DNA from: Corbicula japonica
Taxonomy: Eukaryota; Mollusca; Bivalvia; Venerida; Cyrenidae
Direction: 5' to 3'
Assembly: GCA_038501625.1 (NCBI GenBank)
Contig: JAZAYU010000220.1
Location: 434,001 to 498,000, forward strand
Length of the DNA: 64,000 bases
Part shown: piece after piece, positions 35,422 through 45,344 of the stretch
Position numbering within the stretch: position 1 is the stretch's first letter
Layout of the letters: every line of letters starts with the position of its first letter
Translations under genes and position numbers: made by a program
The notes under the pieces: model-generated
Told to the model about the DNA's origin: nothing
What the model saw: only the letters and a program-made list of their open reading frames with translations
Databases searched by the model: none

Positions 35422-35615
35422 ATTACCCTCTACTCCATATATACACATTTTATGCATATGCGACCACTGTAGATCCAGATCAGTCAGCACATCCTTGCCA
35501 AAATTGTCTGGATCTGCACTGAACGTATCTTCGTCAGATATAACCTAATAAATCTAAAAGCGAACAGTGCAGATCCTGATCAGAGGGCACGTGATAAAGG
35601 AGTATCTAACGAGTT
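35422..35615. mobile_element. TTAA-MITE, hairpin 2 truncated
   Basis: ATTACCCTCTACTCCATATA start; hairpin 1; start of hairpin 2 joined directly to GTGATAAAGGAGTATC...GAGTTAA. Confidence 0.8.
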
Positions 35616-35886
35616 AATCAAATAAATTAGGCTTGCAGCAGTCTGGAATAAAGTTTGTGCTATTTTTGAGTTGCTTATTAAACAAATATACAACATCTTT
35701 TTGGAAATGAAATTTATTTCTTTCCAATAGTACGAGAAACACTGATGATTGACTGGACCTATAAAATTAAAGGGAATCAATCATGCTTTAAAATTCAGCA
35801 ATGTACAACAGACATTGTTTCTACCAACTTAAAACTCTGTGAGACTTGGGTGCACATGTATCGGCACAAGACAAAGACCCACTTAC

Positions 35887-35980
35887 AATGCACGGGCTGT
35901 ACGAGCCACATTTGAGGTACTTTTACTGCGCAGCTTGGATCTATACTCCGGCTCAGACTGGTAACCAGAACTGATGTCAG
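35887..35980 (-). CDS. SORBS: SORBS exon E9 (94 nt)
   Basis: 94 nt, phase 1 in and phase 2 out. Acceptor TTTCTCTATTACAG, donor GTAAGT (perfect consensus). It encodes ADISSGYQSEPEYRSKLRSK followed by STSNVARTARA: an SEPE-Y motif and a basic, Ser-rich tail of the kind that precedes the SIxEYEPG block in SORBS proteins. The split codon is completed by either E10 (Leu) or E11 (Phe). Confidence 0.88.
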
Positions 35981-36060
35981 CTGTAATAGAGAAATAATAA
36001 ATTGCAGATGAACACTACAAGAAATAAAATCACACAGATAAAAGAAGAAGCAAGTCCAGC

Positions 36061-36072
36061 ATCTTACCTAAG
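36061..36072 (-). promoter_or_regulatory. Possible recursive splice site (AG|GTAAG)
   Basis: On the minus strand TTTATTTTCTTAG is followed at once by GTAAGATG (junction between 36068 and 36067), i.e. a pyrimidine-rich acceptor directly abutting a donor, as in zero-length ratchet exons. The intron is short (677 nt), so the role is doubtful. Confidence 0.3.
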
Positions 36073-36354
36073 AAAATAAATAATTATTGGCAGTGAAAAC
36101 GAAAAGGTTTAATCTGCTTCTTTATTTCCTATCCATTATAACTTTCTTTCACTTTTAGTGCTTTCATTATTCTTTAAAATGAAAGGGCCAAGCCTAAAGT
36201 GACTGTCTATTATCACTTGGTAAGAAGTGGCAGCCACTTTGTTGCTGTTCCATATAGCAACACTACAAATGTTGCAGGACACACCCATCAGCAGGGTGAT
36301 CTGGATCTACATCCACAATGAATGTAAGATATTTAATGGGGTAAACAGTAAAAA

Positions 36355-36560
36355 GTCTAACCCTTTCCTTCATAGATACACCTTCATTGCATGGGCGAAC
36401 AGTTTAGATCCAGATCAGCACATCTGTGCTGTCTGATCAGCATCTAAACTGTTTGCTTTTTGATCTGTTAGGTTATTATTTACCAAAATGCGACCGGCTG
36501 ATCTGGATCTACACTAGTCGCACATGTGTAAAAATGCGTCTATATGGCGGAAAGGGTTAA
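36355..36560. mobile_element. TTAA-MITE with internal deletion
   Basis: CTAACCCTTTCCTTCATAG to ATATGGCGGAAAGGGTTAA; hairpin 2 shortened. A small arm fragment lies just outside at 36290-36340. It ends ~100 nt from the E8 donor. Confidence 0.88.
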
Positions 36561-36657
36561 ATACAATTCTATCAGCCAAAGCCTTGGTGTTATTCATGTG
36601 ATCCACCAATGAAGAAACTGGAATAAATGTCTCCCTCCAAGGAATTGTAGACATTAC

Positions 36658-36708
36658 CTTTGATTGATCTGGATGGCATTTCATAACTGGGTCTGTATGG
36701 ATTTATAT
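36658..36708 (-). CDS. SORBS: SORBS exon E8 (51 nt, symmetric)
   Basis: 51 nt between phase-1 introns. Acceptor TATATTTTTCAG, donor GTAATG. It reads DINPYRPSYEMPSRSIK. The YRPSYEMP block parallels YKPTYQWP of E6, so the two exons look like diverged copies of one short tyrosine/proline module. TTAA-MITEs lie on both sides (36355-36560 and 37173-37430). Confidence 0.82.
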
Positions 36709-37172
36709 CTGAAAAATATATAAGTAATACATGTTATGTTTTTCTCTTTACACACCAATCAAAAACTTACATAACTTCATGCTATTTGGTCATATTTACA
36801 TGTACGCTCATGCAGGTAAACATACACTTAACATCTGAAATAAATTAGATGGGTGTTCAATTGAACATTTGTGTCACCCTTGGGTACTTTGTTTGACTAA
36901 AACAACTGATAGTTTGATGGTGAAATATTATGAAATTGCTAAGCCTATGTTAAGTTTTCATGACAAAGTCCAAGTACAAAAAAGAAACGTATAACTCCAT
37001 CGAATATGACCTTGATCTGAGGAGTTTAGCTTTATAATGACCCTGTTGGCATAAGCAGCATAAGTCAAAAGTTTGATAAAGAAATATTGAAAAATAAGCC
37101 ACTTAGTGAAGATGACATCATTCCTTCGAATGACATCATCAAGCATAATAGACAACACTGATTGTAATGCAT

Positions 37173-37430
37173 TTAACCCTTAAGTTTCCTCCATAAATAC
37201 GCATTATCACGCATGTGCCACTAGTGTAGAACCAGATCAGCTGGCACATCTGTGCTGTCTGATCAGGATCTGCACTGGTCTGCACTGGTCGCATTTTGGT
37301 CAGAAATAACCTAAAGAATAAAAAAAGCGAACAGTTTAGATCCTGATCAGATGGCACGGATGTGCCAGCTGATCTGGATCTAAACTGTTTGCCCATGCAA
37401 AAAAGGTGTATCTATGGAGGAAAGGGTTAA
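37173..37430. mobile_element. TTAA-MITE, full-length with a small duplication
   Basis: TTAACCCTTAAGTTTCCTCC to TATGGAGGAAAGGGTTAA; CTGCACTGGT is duplicated at the end of hairpin 1. Confidence 0.92.
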
Positions 37431-38115
37431 CTGGAATAAACCAATAGTTTGGTGCAATACTGGTCTAATGGAATAGAATTATGAATTTTCAAGATATTCA
37501 AGTTCTGCACCAAGCCATCAAATAATATATAATGCATACACAAGAAGTTACAACATTTTAAAATGTTAAGCAGAAAAAAATGATGTGTTCTCTTTTATTA
37601 ACATACATTGCTTCATTATTTTATTGCTACAAATTATTTATTCAATATTGTAACCATATTAATTTGTGACACACTACTTAAAAATCTATGAAGTAGGCAA
37701 AGTAGCTTGACCAGACACAGTAGGTGGAATGTCTGACCTTGACCTTCAAACTTATAACCTTGACCTATAAAGTTTTATGTTAGAAGGTCAAAGTTGGAAT
37801 AAAAATTCCAAAAATATATTGAATATAAAACTGGTTTAAGCTGTTAATTGGAAAACGCAACTGCAATCTGGTTAGTAAAAGAAGTTTACAACTCTGGTAA
37901 GTCAGAAATAGAACATGGCAAAAACAAAAGAGACATAAAAAAGTTTGCATGTGCTTATATATACTAAGTTCTTTATTCTAATAATTTCTGTTATTATATT
38001 AATATTTCTAATTATTGATATTAGCTAGTTCCTTAACTATTTCCATTAAAAAAATAAGTCAGTGGTTTCTATGAGATGTTTCACTGTTTTTGAGTTCAAT
38101 TTTTTTTACAGTGCT

Positions 38116-38216
38116 TAAGGTTATAAAACCAGTTGGAAACCAGTCTCAAATCTCAAGCATCTGATTGGCTGAAATGGAGACTGGTTTCCAATCTCAGTTT
38201 TATAACCTTCAGCCCA
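38116..38216. mobile_element. Foldback MITE missing one arm (~100 bp)
   Basis: AAGGTTATAAAACCAGTTGG...GATTGGCTGAAATGG then directly AGACTGGTTTCCAATCTCAG. The inner right arm is deleted, so no long hairpin remains. Confidence 0.9.
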
Positions 38217-38654
38217 GGTTGTGTCATCAAAAGTTTTAGTTTGTTTACTGAAATAGCAAAACCAAGTAGCAAGATCTGAAATGATTCCAAGAATGGGCTG
38301 ATTCAGCAGTTCCATACAATATTCATGTTATAATAATTCCCCAGGGATTGTAGGTAATATGGACTAATTGCAAGCAATGAAAAATATTGACTAGGTAACA
38401 TTTGCAAGTGGTTTAGGTTTGAAATGAATGACAAACTAAAAATTACTCAAAATTGTGAAAACCATGTTAATCTATAGAAAACCATAGCCAATATTGCTTT
38501 GGGTACACAGTAATATTGTTTTAGTGACCACTATGCTATTTTATTTTTTATATTAAAAGATTAACACTATATATTTAAAATAAAATAAAATATGAAACCG
38601 TCCAAATTTAATAGGCGGCCATTTAATAAAAGCATCAAGTTAATTGTTGACATG

Positions 38655-38835
38655 CCTTTTATAGCTTTAGTCACATTTACGACCAATGTAGACCCAGATA
38701 AGTCTAGCACATCCACACAGTCGGATCATGGTCTACACTGTTCACACCATTGTAAAATAATATTCTAATGAGTCAGACCATACAGATGAGCAGACTGATC
38801 TGGATCTACACTGTCCGCACATGAATCCATTAGGT
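38655..38835. mobile_element. TTAA-MITE, decayed
   Basis: ACGACCAATGTAGACCCAG...TGAGCAGACTGATCTGGATC; termini lost. Confidence 0.68.
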
Positions 38836-39387
38836 ATCTAGCATGAAGTACGAAAAAAAGCATTAAAGAACAAGCTTGAAGCTATCTAGTGATTAGAAAA
38901 CAAACAAAACAAATATATCCCATGACGAACAATGTTTACTTTCTAACCAAACTACTGATAGGGTTAAAAAAAATCGTTTGAAAAATTTAACTCAGTGACA
39001 CAATTTTTTATTGTAAATGTATGTTATACATGGGAGAGTGAATTTATGACATGACTTGTACCCTTTTTAATAATAAAATACCAATTTAATAAGAGGAAGG
39101 CTGAATCTACAAACAAGTATGTATTGAACTGAACCCCAAACCTGCTTTGTTTATTGCTGTTAAGTATATAGGCATTCCAGTTAGCCATCGTGTAAATGGC
39201 CTTCAAGAAAAAAAAATTAATCCGCATCATCAGAATATTGAATTTGTAAATTCAGCCCATACAAGTATGACATCGTGGACAACATCATGGTGTAAGTGCA
39301 ATGTTCGTCAGGGGATAACAAAAATAGAACACAGCTGCTGTTAGCTAGGCATGGATAAAGGGGGGTAACTCTGATGCCGTTGGATAC
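38836..39387. other. Intron sequence left of E7, no further gene seen
   Basis: AT-rich. Any open frames here are in the wrong phase or lack splice sites. Confidence 0.5.
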
Positions 39388-39879
39388 CTTGTTCATCATC
39401 TGATTTACTCCCTTTGTCTCGATCATATTTTATCCAGTGATCATCGTCAGATTTTTTGGATTTTCCGCTTGGATATTTGGCATCCCTTCTCAAAGACTCA
39501 GACACAGATGTTAATGATAACTTATTTTTGTCTGACTTTTCTGATTTTGAATATTCCGATGTTTTCGAGCTTGACGAGTCACTAATTGCACTCAAAGACT
39601 TATAACCTGAACTTATTGATGATTTACTGAGACTTTTTGGTGAAAAATCAGCACTTTTTGGTGAAAAATCTGCACTTTTTGGTGAGAAATCGGCACTTTT
39701 TGGAGATATGTCAACATGTTTTGCTGAGTATGGTGAAAATTCTGAACTTTTAAAGGAGAAGTCAGGACTTCTTGGCGACAGTACTCCAGAACTTGTAGGT
39801 GAGGTAAACGCAAAAGACGATTTTGATTCTTCTGATTTTGTAATTGATTCGCTTCTCGAAGATTCGTTGGCTGTCAGCG
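39388..39879 (-). CDS. SORBS: SORBS exon E7: Ser-rich exon with SPKSADF heptad repeats
   Basis: 492 nt, phase 1 on both sides, acceptor ATTATGTGTCTACAG, donor GTATCC. It encodes ALTANESSRSESITKSEES and then a strongly Ser/Lys/Asp-rich stretch with at least three exact SPKSADF heptads, preceded by degenerate copies (SPRSPDF, SPYSAKHVDI). The repeat is a 21-bp coding minisatellite at 39632-39705. Each unit carries a Ser-Pro-Lys site of the proline-directed kinase type. The C-terminal part is KSEKSDKNKLSLTSVSESL and further polar sequence. No globular domain is expected. The exon is symmetric, so the repeat array can be included or skipped as a block. Confidence 0.88.
39632..39705 (-). repeat. 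21-bp coding minisatellite (SPKSADF) in exon E7
   Basis: Unit CTTTTTGGTGAAAAATCAGCA on the plus strand minus its last base, about 3.5 copies, in frame (7 codons), differing mainly at third positions. Confidence 0.93.
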
Positions 39880-39962
39880 CTGTAGACACATAATATCATG
39901 CAAATACTCATGCAAAGGTACAAGGATGCATAAACACTAAACATATGCTGGAATTTTCAACT

Positions 39963-40203
39963 TTTTATCCCTTTACTCCATGGATATGGCTTATGAAGTC
40001 TGATCATACGTGCAAACAATGTAGATCTAGATCAGCTGACACATCCATGCATCTGATCAGGATCTACACTGGTCGCTTTTAGATTCATTAGGAAATTTCT
40101 AACCAAGAAGCAAACAGTGTAAATCCTGATAAAACGGCACTGATGTGCTGGCTGATCTGGATATACACATGTAATAAAACCTGTATATATTGATTAAAGG
40201 GTT
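39963..40203. mobile_element. TTAA-MITE, diverged full-length
   Basis: TATCCCTTTACTCCATGGAT start, GATTAAAGGGTTG end; both hairpins. Confidence 0.83.
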
Positions 40204-40437
40204 GCTGAACAAAAAACAAACAGTGCATATCCTGATCCTGGGTTGAAGGTTATAAAACTGAGTTTGGAAAGCAGTATCAAATCTCAAGCATCTGATTGGC
40301 TGAAATGGCGACTGGTCGCCATTTCAGCCAATCAGATGCTTGAGATTTGAGACTGGTTTCCATGCTCAGTTTTATAACCTTGGGCACTGGTTGCACATGG
40401 AATATAAGCCATATCCAGTGGGGTAAAGGGTTAACTA
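40204..40437. mobile_element. TTAA-MITE right half carrying a foldback element
   Basis: GCAAACAGTG-type arm up to CATATCCTGATCCTGG, then the foldback at 40238-40390, then TTGCACATGGAATATAAGCC...GTAAAGGGTTAA. Confidence 0.8.
40238..40390. mobile_element. Foldback MITE inside a TTAA-MITE
   Basis: Near-perfect arms (CAGTATCAAATCTCAAGCAT / ATGCTTGAGATTTGAGACTG) around GGCGACTGGTCGCC. Confidence 0.93.
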
Positions 40438-40645
40438 TGCTTTCAAACCTATTTACATGCAACACAGGATAATAGCATACAACAAGCAAATTCCAGATGG
40501 AATAACTTCGTACAAATAACAGATAAATTAGGCCAGAATTCAAAATATTGTTATGCTTGCTTTAAAATGGAGAAGGCGTTTTATCTGGATTTCTTGCATA
40601 AAGTATAACAAACATATTTTTTAATGTGAATTTGACTTGAATCTT

Positions 40646-40832
40646 TAAACTCTTTACTCCATTTATATGACTTTTATGATGCCTGATCGGGATCTAACAC
40701 TCAGGAGATCACCTAACATACCAAAAAGCAAACAGTGTATAATCTGATCAGATGCCAGAGATGTGCCAGCTGATCTGGATCTACACTGTTTGTCTATGAG
40801 ATAACTGCCACATATCATAGAGTAAAGGGGTA
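40646..40832. mobile_element. TTAA-MITE, hairpin 1 deleted
   Basis: CTCTTTACTCCATTTATATG start; GCAAACAGTGTATAATCTG hairpin 2; AGAGTAAAGGGGTAA end. Confidence 0.8.
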
Positions 40833-40929
40833 AATGCTATAAAACAATGTCAATGAACATTCAGTGTAAATATACATTCATTTTAAACAAAAATGATAAA
40901 ATACATTTCTAACTTCTTTCAGAATTTGT

Positions 40930-41050
40930 AAATAAAAGTTTCAGTTTGAGATCATATGATTGGCTGCAATGGAAAAAGTCTCCAGTTCAGCCAATAAGAT
41001 CTTAGAGATTTCAGACTGGTCCGTAGATTTAGTTTTATGATCTCGAGTCC
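40930..41050. mobile_element. Foldback MITE, diverged and shortened
   Basis: TCATATGATTGGCTGCAATG / TTCAGCCAATAAGATCTTAG, then TCAGACTGGTCC. Confidence 0.75.
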
Positions 41051-41309
41051 ATAGCTTAGCAATGACTAACTTCTTTGCAATCAGTCATAAAGTTAACGAA
41101 AGATCAAAATATAATTAAGCAAACACACTTTATACAAATGAAATTTAAGGCTTATAAAAACTTTGCACTTTGATTTCAAAGCTCAACTTTTGCATCAAAT
41201 TCTTCCAAAGTCTACTGGTAAACAAATATGTCACAACAACATCAACAAACATTGTAAAACATGTACAAACAAAGATATCCAATTATAAGAAAAAATGTAA
41301 AACACGTAC

Positions 41310-41381
41310 CATCTACCGACTTGGAATCGGACTTGTCATCGTCATCAGGCCACTGGTATGTTGGCTTGTAATTATTCGTGG
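41310..41381 (-). CDS. SORBS: SORBS exon E6 (72 nt, symmetric): YKPTYQWPDDDD
   Basis: 72 nt with phase-1 introns on both sides. Acceptor TTTATTACAG at 41382 onward, donor GTACGT at 41304-41309. It encodes TNNYKPTYQWPDDDDKSDSK followed by SVD. The position just after the SoHo core and the Y-x-P-x-Y plus acidic run resemble the tyrosine/proline segment that follows the SoHo domain in vertebrate SORBS proteins. Skipping keeps the frame. A TTAA-MITE ends about 45 nt upstream of the acceptor. Confidence 0.87.
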
Positions 41382-41426
41382 CTGTAATAAACACAAAATA
41401 GTGTTAGTATATATCTCCAGAATTCA

Positions 41427-41655
41427 TTTGCAACCAGTGTAGATCTAGATCAGCTGACATGTTGGTGCTATTTGATCAGGATCTATATTGTTCACTTCTT
41501 GTTCAGAAATAACCTAATGAATCTAAGGTGCACAGAGAAGATCCAGATCAGCAGGCATATCCAACAGTGTAGATCCTGATCAGATGGCACAGTTATGCTG
41601 GCTGATCTGGATCTACTTTGTTCACCATTGGATAACAGCCACATCCCATAGAAAT
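41427..41655. mobile_element. TTAA-MITE lacking its left terminus
   Basis: Starts in hairpin 1 (CAACCAGTGTAGATCTAG); an extra partial module precedes hairpin 2; ends GATAACAGCCACATCCCATAG. Right end abuts a foldback element. Confidence 0.8.
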
Positions 41656-41807
41656 AGTGCCCAAGGTTATAAAACTGAGCATGGAAACCAGTCTCAAATC
41701 TCAAGCATCTGATTGGCTGAAATGGGGACTGGTCGCCATTTCAGCCAATCAGATGCTTGAGATTTGAGACTGGTTTCCCATCTCAGCTTTATAACCTTCA
41801 GTCCAGC
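41656..41807. mobile_element. Foldback MITE
   Basis: GTGCCCAAGGTTATAAAACT to AGCTTTATAACCTTCAGTCC, arms near perfect, centre GGGGACTGGTCGCCATTTCA. Confidence 0.93.
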
Positions 41808-42230
41808 GTGAACATACTGATTCTATTCATTGGACTGACCTTTCCTGGAATTGTGTGAATGATGAACTATTAATATATCCTAATTGGAATATGTTTTAAC
41901 AAGGATTGGGTGTGACAGTGACACCTAATTTATCCTTTGGTGATTCAATTATGAACAACTTACTTCTTTTCATCTTAAAGAGGGAATTAGAATTTAAAAC
42001 AGTTGCTTATGAGCATACATTACAAATTTATTGCTGTAACAGTTGCAATATAAACTGTGTTTCTTGGAGAAAGATGACAGATAAAGTTGAAATTCTGCAA
42101 TAGCTTTAAAGATTCAGCAATTGAATGATATAAAACGTTGAAGATATGCCTTTAAAAAACTGAAATGAAATGAGTAACATAACCATAGATGCATACAAAC
42201 ATTATAGACTGGACATGCAGTGATATCATT

Positions 42231-42462
42231 TAACCTTTTACTCCATGTATATGGGTTTTATCACATGTGTGAACACTGTAGATCCAGATCAGCCGGCACA
42301 TCTTAGCAATCTTATCTGGATCTAAGCTGTTCACTTCTTGTTCAGAAATAATGTAATGAATCTAAAAGTGAACGGAGTAGATATGGATAATATGGCAGGG
42401 ATGTACTAGCTGATCTGGATCTGAAGTGTGATAAAAGTAAAATACAATGGAGTAAAGGGTTC
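42231..42462. mobile_element. TTAA-MITE, diverged
   Basis: TTTAACCTTTTACTCCATGT start, CAATGGAGTAAAGGGTTC end. Confidence 0.85.
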
Positions 42463-42492
42463 AGATTGCGACATAATGTGAAGCTGATTATA

Positions 42493-42660
42493 CATGACAA
42501 GGGAGATAATGCTTGATAGCCTGCTACAACATGACAAGGGAGATAATGCTGTAATGCCTGCTACAGCATGGCAAGGGAGATAATGCTGTATTGACTGCTA
42601 CAACATGACAAGGGAGATAATTCTTAAAAGCTTGCTACAACATGACAAGGGAGATAATGG
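42493..42660. repeat. 36-37-bp minisatellite (ACATGACAAGGGAGATAATG), 5 copies
   Basis: Units start near 42494, 42530, 42567, 42603 and 42640. Confidence 0.93.
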
Positions 42661-43052
42661 TTTTGAGACTGATCAAAATGCTGAAATAAACTTAAAACAT
42701 TCGCAAAAAGGAGAAATAAAGAGAAAACATTAAAAATCATAGTGGAGTTTGAAGTGTATGCAAGACAGTACTATCATGAGAAATGACAGCTTACTATTCA
42801 CTTTGTTCATATTTCCTGTTAACATGGAAAATGTAGTCAAAACTTAATAATAATTGATAATGAATTTGTATATGGATACATTACAGTATTTTGCAGAAAT
42901 TAGCTTATCATTTTGACTCTGATCAGCTTGTATAAATAGGCAGGGTGATATGGGTCTATACTGGTTCCAATCAACATATACATTGAGCACTAAATATGTA
43001 AATTATTACATTTTTTTTTAAATGCCAAAAAAGCAGTCAGTTTACTTAATGA

Positions 43053-43427
43053 ATGACCCTTTACTTACATTGGCAACTGGTGTTGATCCAGATTTGCCTG
43101 CAGATCCATGCAGTCTGATCAGGATCTACATTGTTCACATCTTGGTCAGCATAATATAATGTCAAAGCGGACAGTGTAGATCCTGATCAGACTGCACGGA
43201 TGTGTAGGTCATCTGAATACAAACTTGTGGCACATGGGATAGCCATGGAAAAGCGAACAATGTAGATCATAATAAGACTGCACAAATGTGTAGGCTGATC
43301 TGAACCTACACTCGTCACACATTGCATAGCATTTAATCTAAATTCCTCCATAGACAAACCTATGCTGATCTGGATCTACACTGGTCGCACACCCGTTAAA
43401 ATGTGTCTATATGGAGGCAAGGGTTAA
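43053..43427. mobile_element. Compound TTAA-MITE (three or more hairpin modules)
   Basis: ACCCTTTACTTACATTGGC start; modules at about 43080, 43170, 43255 and 43360; ATATGGAGGCAAGGGTTAA end. Longer than the 242-bp unit. Confidence 0.8.
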
Positions 43428-43555
43428 GTGAAGATTCAACAGCCAGTTTGCTCAATGAATATGGGAGATACGCCTCTCCATAGAATATAACTCTCCACTA
43501 TGATTTTTTTATGGAAAAAAACTGAATGAAATGAAAGTGGGTGGGGTGGAAGCAC

Positions 43556-43606
43556 CTGCAGCAAATAGTCTATCCATCATAGCGGTGATAGCTAGCACAC
43601 CATCCC
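43556..43606 (-). CDS. SORBS: Candidate SORBS cassette exon (51 nt)
   Basis: Possible extra exon between E5 and E6. Strong acceptor (TTTTCATGTTGTTGACAG) and donor GCAG|GTGCTT. The 51 nt are open in the required phase 1 and end in phase 1: GDGVLAITAMMDRLFAA, joining to E6 with an alanine codon and no stop. The segment is less AT-rich than its intron surroundings. A donor other than GTRAGT and the absence of a recognised motif keep this uncertain; another phase-compatible open segment (46990-47028) proved to make a stop, so chance hits do occur. Confidence 0.45.
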
Positions 43607-44034
43607 CTGTCAACAACATGAAAACATGTAAAGCCAAGCTACAAACAACAACAACAACTACAACGATGTCTGCATTGTTCAGTTATGTTATAATCCAATG
43701 TATTGGTCTGGCTTCGAACCGATACCAATAAATAGTGGTCTTACTATCAAGGTGGTCTAAATCTTGACAGGTTTTACTGTTAGGGTACAACTATCAAAGC
43801 ATATTGTGTACAATTATAAGCATAATTTTACGTCCTATTCACAACAGATGACATACCAATTTCTGTGTCTGAACAAAATCAGCAGTAAATAAAGTGTCAC
43901 TGTGTACTGCGAAATTCCCCAAAATAAATAGTGCAAATGGAACATAGGTGGTTTTTTTTTAAACAATTGATTATATCACTTTAACCATCAAATGCATAAT
44001 AAGCAATGTCGTCTGCTCAACTTCATGACATCAT

Positions 44035-44276
44035 TTAACCCTTTCCTGTAAAGATACGCATTTTTACGCGTGTGCGACCAGTGTAGATCCAGATCAGCCG
44101 GCACATCCGTGCCGTCTGATCAGGATCTGCACTGGTCGCATTTTGGTCAGAAATAACCTAATGAATCAAAAAGCGAACAGTTTAGATCCTGATCAGACGG
44201 CACGGATGTGCCGGCTGATCTGGATCTAAACTGTTCGCCCTAGCAATAAAGGTGTGTCTAAACAGGAAAGGGTTAA
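44035..44276. mobile_element. TTAA-MITE, reference-quality 242-bp copy
   Basis: Family description: a TTAA duplication at both ends, then CCCTTTCC...GGAAAGGG inverted termini. Inside is hairpin 1 (GCGACCAGTGTAGATCCAGA ... CTGCACTGGTCGC), a spacer GGTCAGAAATAACCTAATGA, and hairpin 2 (GCGAACAGTTTAGATCCTGA ... TAAACTGTTCGC). Hairpin 2 is nearly the reverse complement of hairpin 1, so four ~28-bp modules alternate in orientation. TTAA targets and CCC termini are the piggyBac signature. No coding capacity. Confidence 0.95.
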
Positions 44277-44353
44277 AGGATTGAGGTCAGCTTTCTGAGA
44301 CATCCTTTCCCATGACATGCCCTGTTTATATCCGAATTATAATATTTTGTAAG

Positions 44354-44609
44354 TTAACCTTTCACTCCATATATACCCACTTGATTGCATGAGTAAACAG
44401 TGTAGATCAAGATCAGCTGGTGCATCCATACCATCTGATCAGGATTTACACTGTTTTGCTTCTTAGTCAGAAATAACATAAAGAATCAACAAATGAACAG
44501 TGCAGATCCTGAGCAGACGGCATGGAATCAATGGAATCAATGCTGGCTGATCTGGATCTACACTGTTCACCATGGGATAACAGCCATATCCTATGGAGTA
44601 AAAGGTTAA
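44354..44609. mobile_element. TTAA-MITE, diverged, 40 nt from E5 donor
   Basis: TTAACCTTTCACTCCATATA to TATGGAGTAAAAGGTTAA. A GGAATCAAT duplication lies in hairpin 2. Confidence 0.9.
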
Positions 44610-44648
44610 ACAATTTATGGAAGGAACAGAGTAATGGCAGAGTTTTAC

Positions 44649-44724
44649 CTTCTTTTTTCTTGGTTCTATGAAGACTTTTGTACATTTGTTTATACCAGTC
44701 ATGCTGCTTCTCTTCTTCTACATT
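44649..44724 (-). CDS. SORBS: SORBS exon E5: SoHo domain core
   Basis: 76 nt, phase 0 in and phase 1 out. Acceptor TTGTATTGTAG, donor GTAAAA. It encodes NVEEEKQHDWYKQMYKSLHR followed by TKKKE. The DWYKxMYKxLHR pattern is the hallmark of the sorbin homology domain (DWYKTMFKQIH in human SORBS1/2), which targets these adaptors to flotillin-containing membranes. A palindromic foldback element (44743-44895) ends about 19 nt upstream of the acceptor and a TTAA-MITE (44354-44609) begins about 40 nt downstream of the donor, so this essential exon is squeezed between two hairpin-forming repeats. Confidence 0.95.
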
Positions 44725-44742
44725 CTACAATACAAAACAACA

Positions 44743-44895
44743 ACTGGGTTGAAGGTTATAAAACTGAGATTGGAAACCAGTCTCAAATCTCAAGCATCTG
44801 ATTGGCTGAAATGGCGACCAGTTGCCATTTCAGCCAATCAGATCCTTGAGATTTGAGACTGGTTTCCATGCTCAGTTTTATAACCTTGGGCACAG
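44743..44895. mobile_element. Foldback MITE, ~19 nt upstream of the E5 acceptor
   Basis: Near-perfect arms; GGTTGAAGGTTATAAAACTG at the left and TCAGTTTTATAACCTTGGGC at the right. Confidence 0.94.
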
Positions 44896-44925
44896 TTTCT
44901 ACAATAATTATCAACTGTTGTATCA

Positions 44926-45344
44926 TTTAATGCTTTCCCGTACAGATACACCTTTATTGCTAGGGCAAACAGTTTAGATCCAGATCAGCCGGCACATCCG
45001 TGCCGTCTGATCAGGATCTAAACTGTTCGCTTTTTGATTTATTAGGTTATTTCTGACCAAAATGCGACCAGTGCAGATCCTGATCAGACGGCGCAGATGT
45101 GCCGGCTGATCTGGATCTACACTGGTCGCACATGCTTATTTACAAGTTTAATCATATGTGCAAACATTAAAGATCTAGATAAGCTAGCACAGAGCACATC
45201 TGTGCTGTTTAATCAGGATCTAGATTATTCACTTTAAATAAGTAGGTTAAATAACCTAATGAATCAGAAAGTGAACAGTGCAGATACAGAACTAACGGCA
45301 CAGATCTACACCGTTGCATGGTGTATATGTTTTTAAAGGGTTAA
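44926..45344. mobile_element. Two TTAA-MITE copies, fused
   Basis: First copy starts TTTAATGCTTTCCCGTACAG with both hairpins intact to CTACACTGGTCGCACATGC; a second, decayed copy follows from about 45137 to AAAGGGTTAA. Confidence 0.85.

Noticed and set aside
40099..40287. Many short open frames with motifs such as SVDPDQPAHPCRLIRICT across the window
   Set aside because: They are translations of the TTAA-MITE hairpins, which recur in all orientations; not genes.
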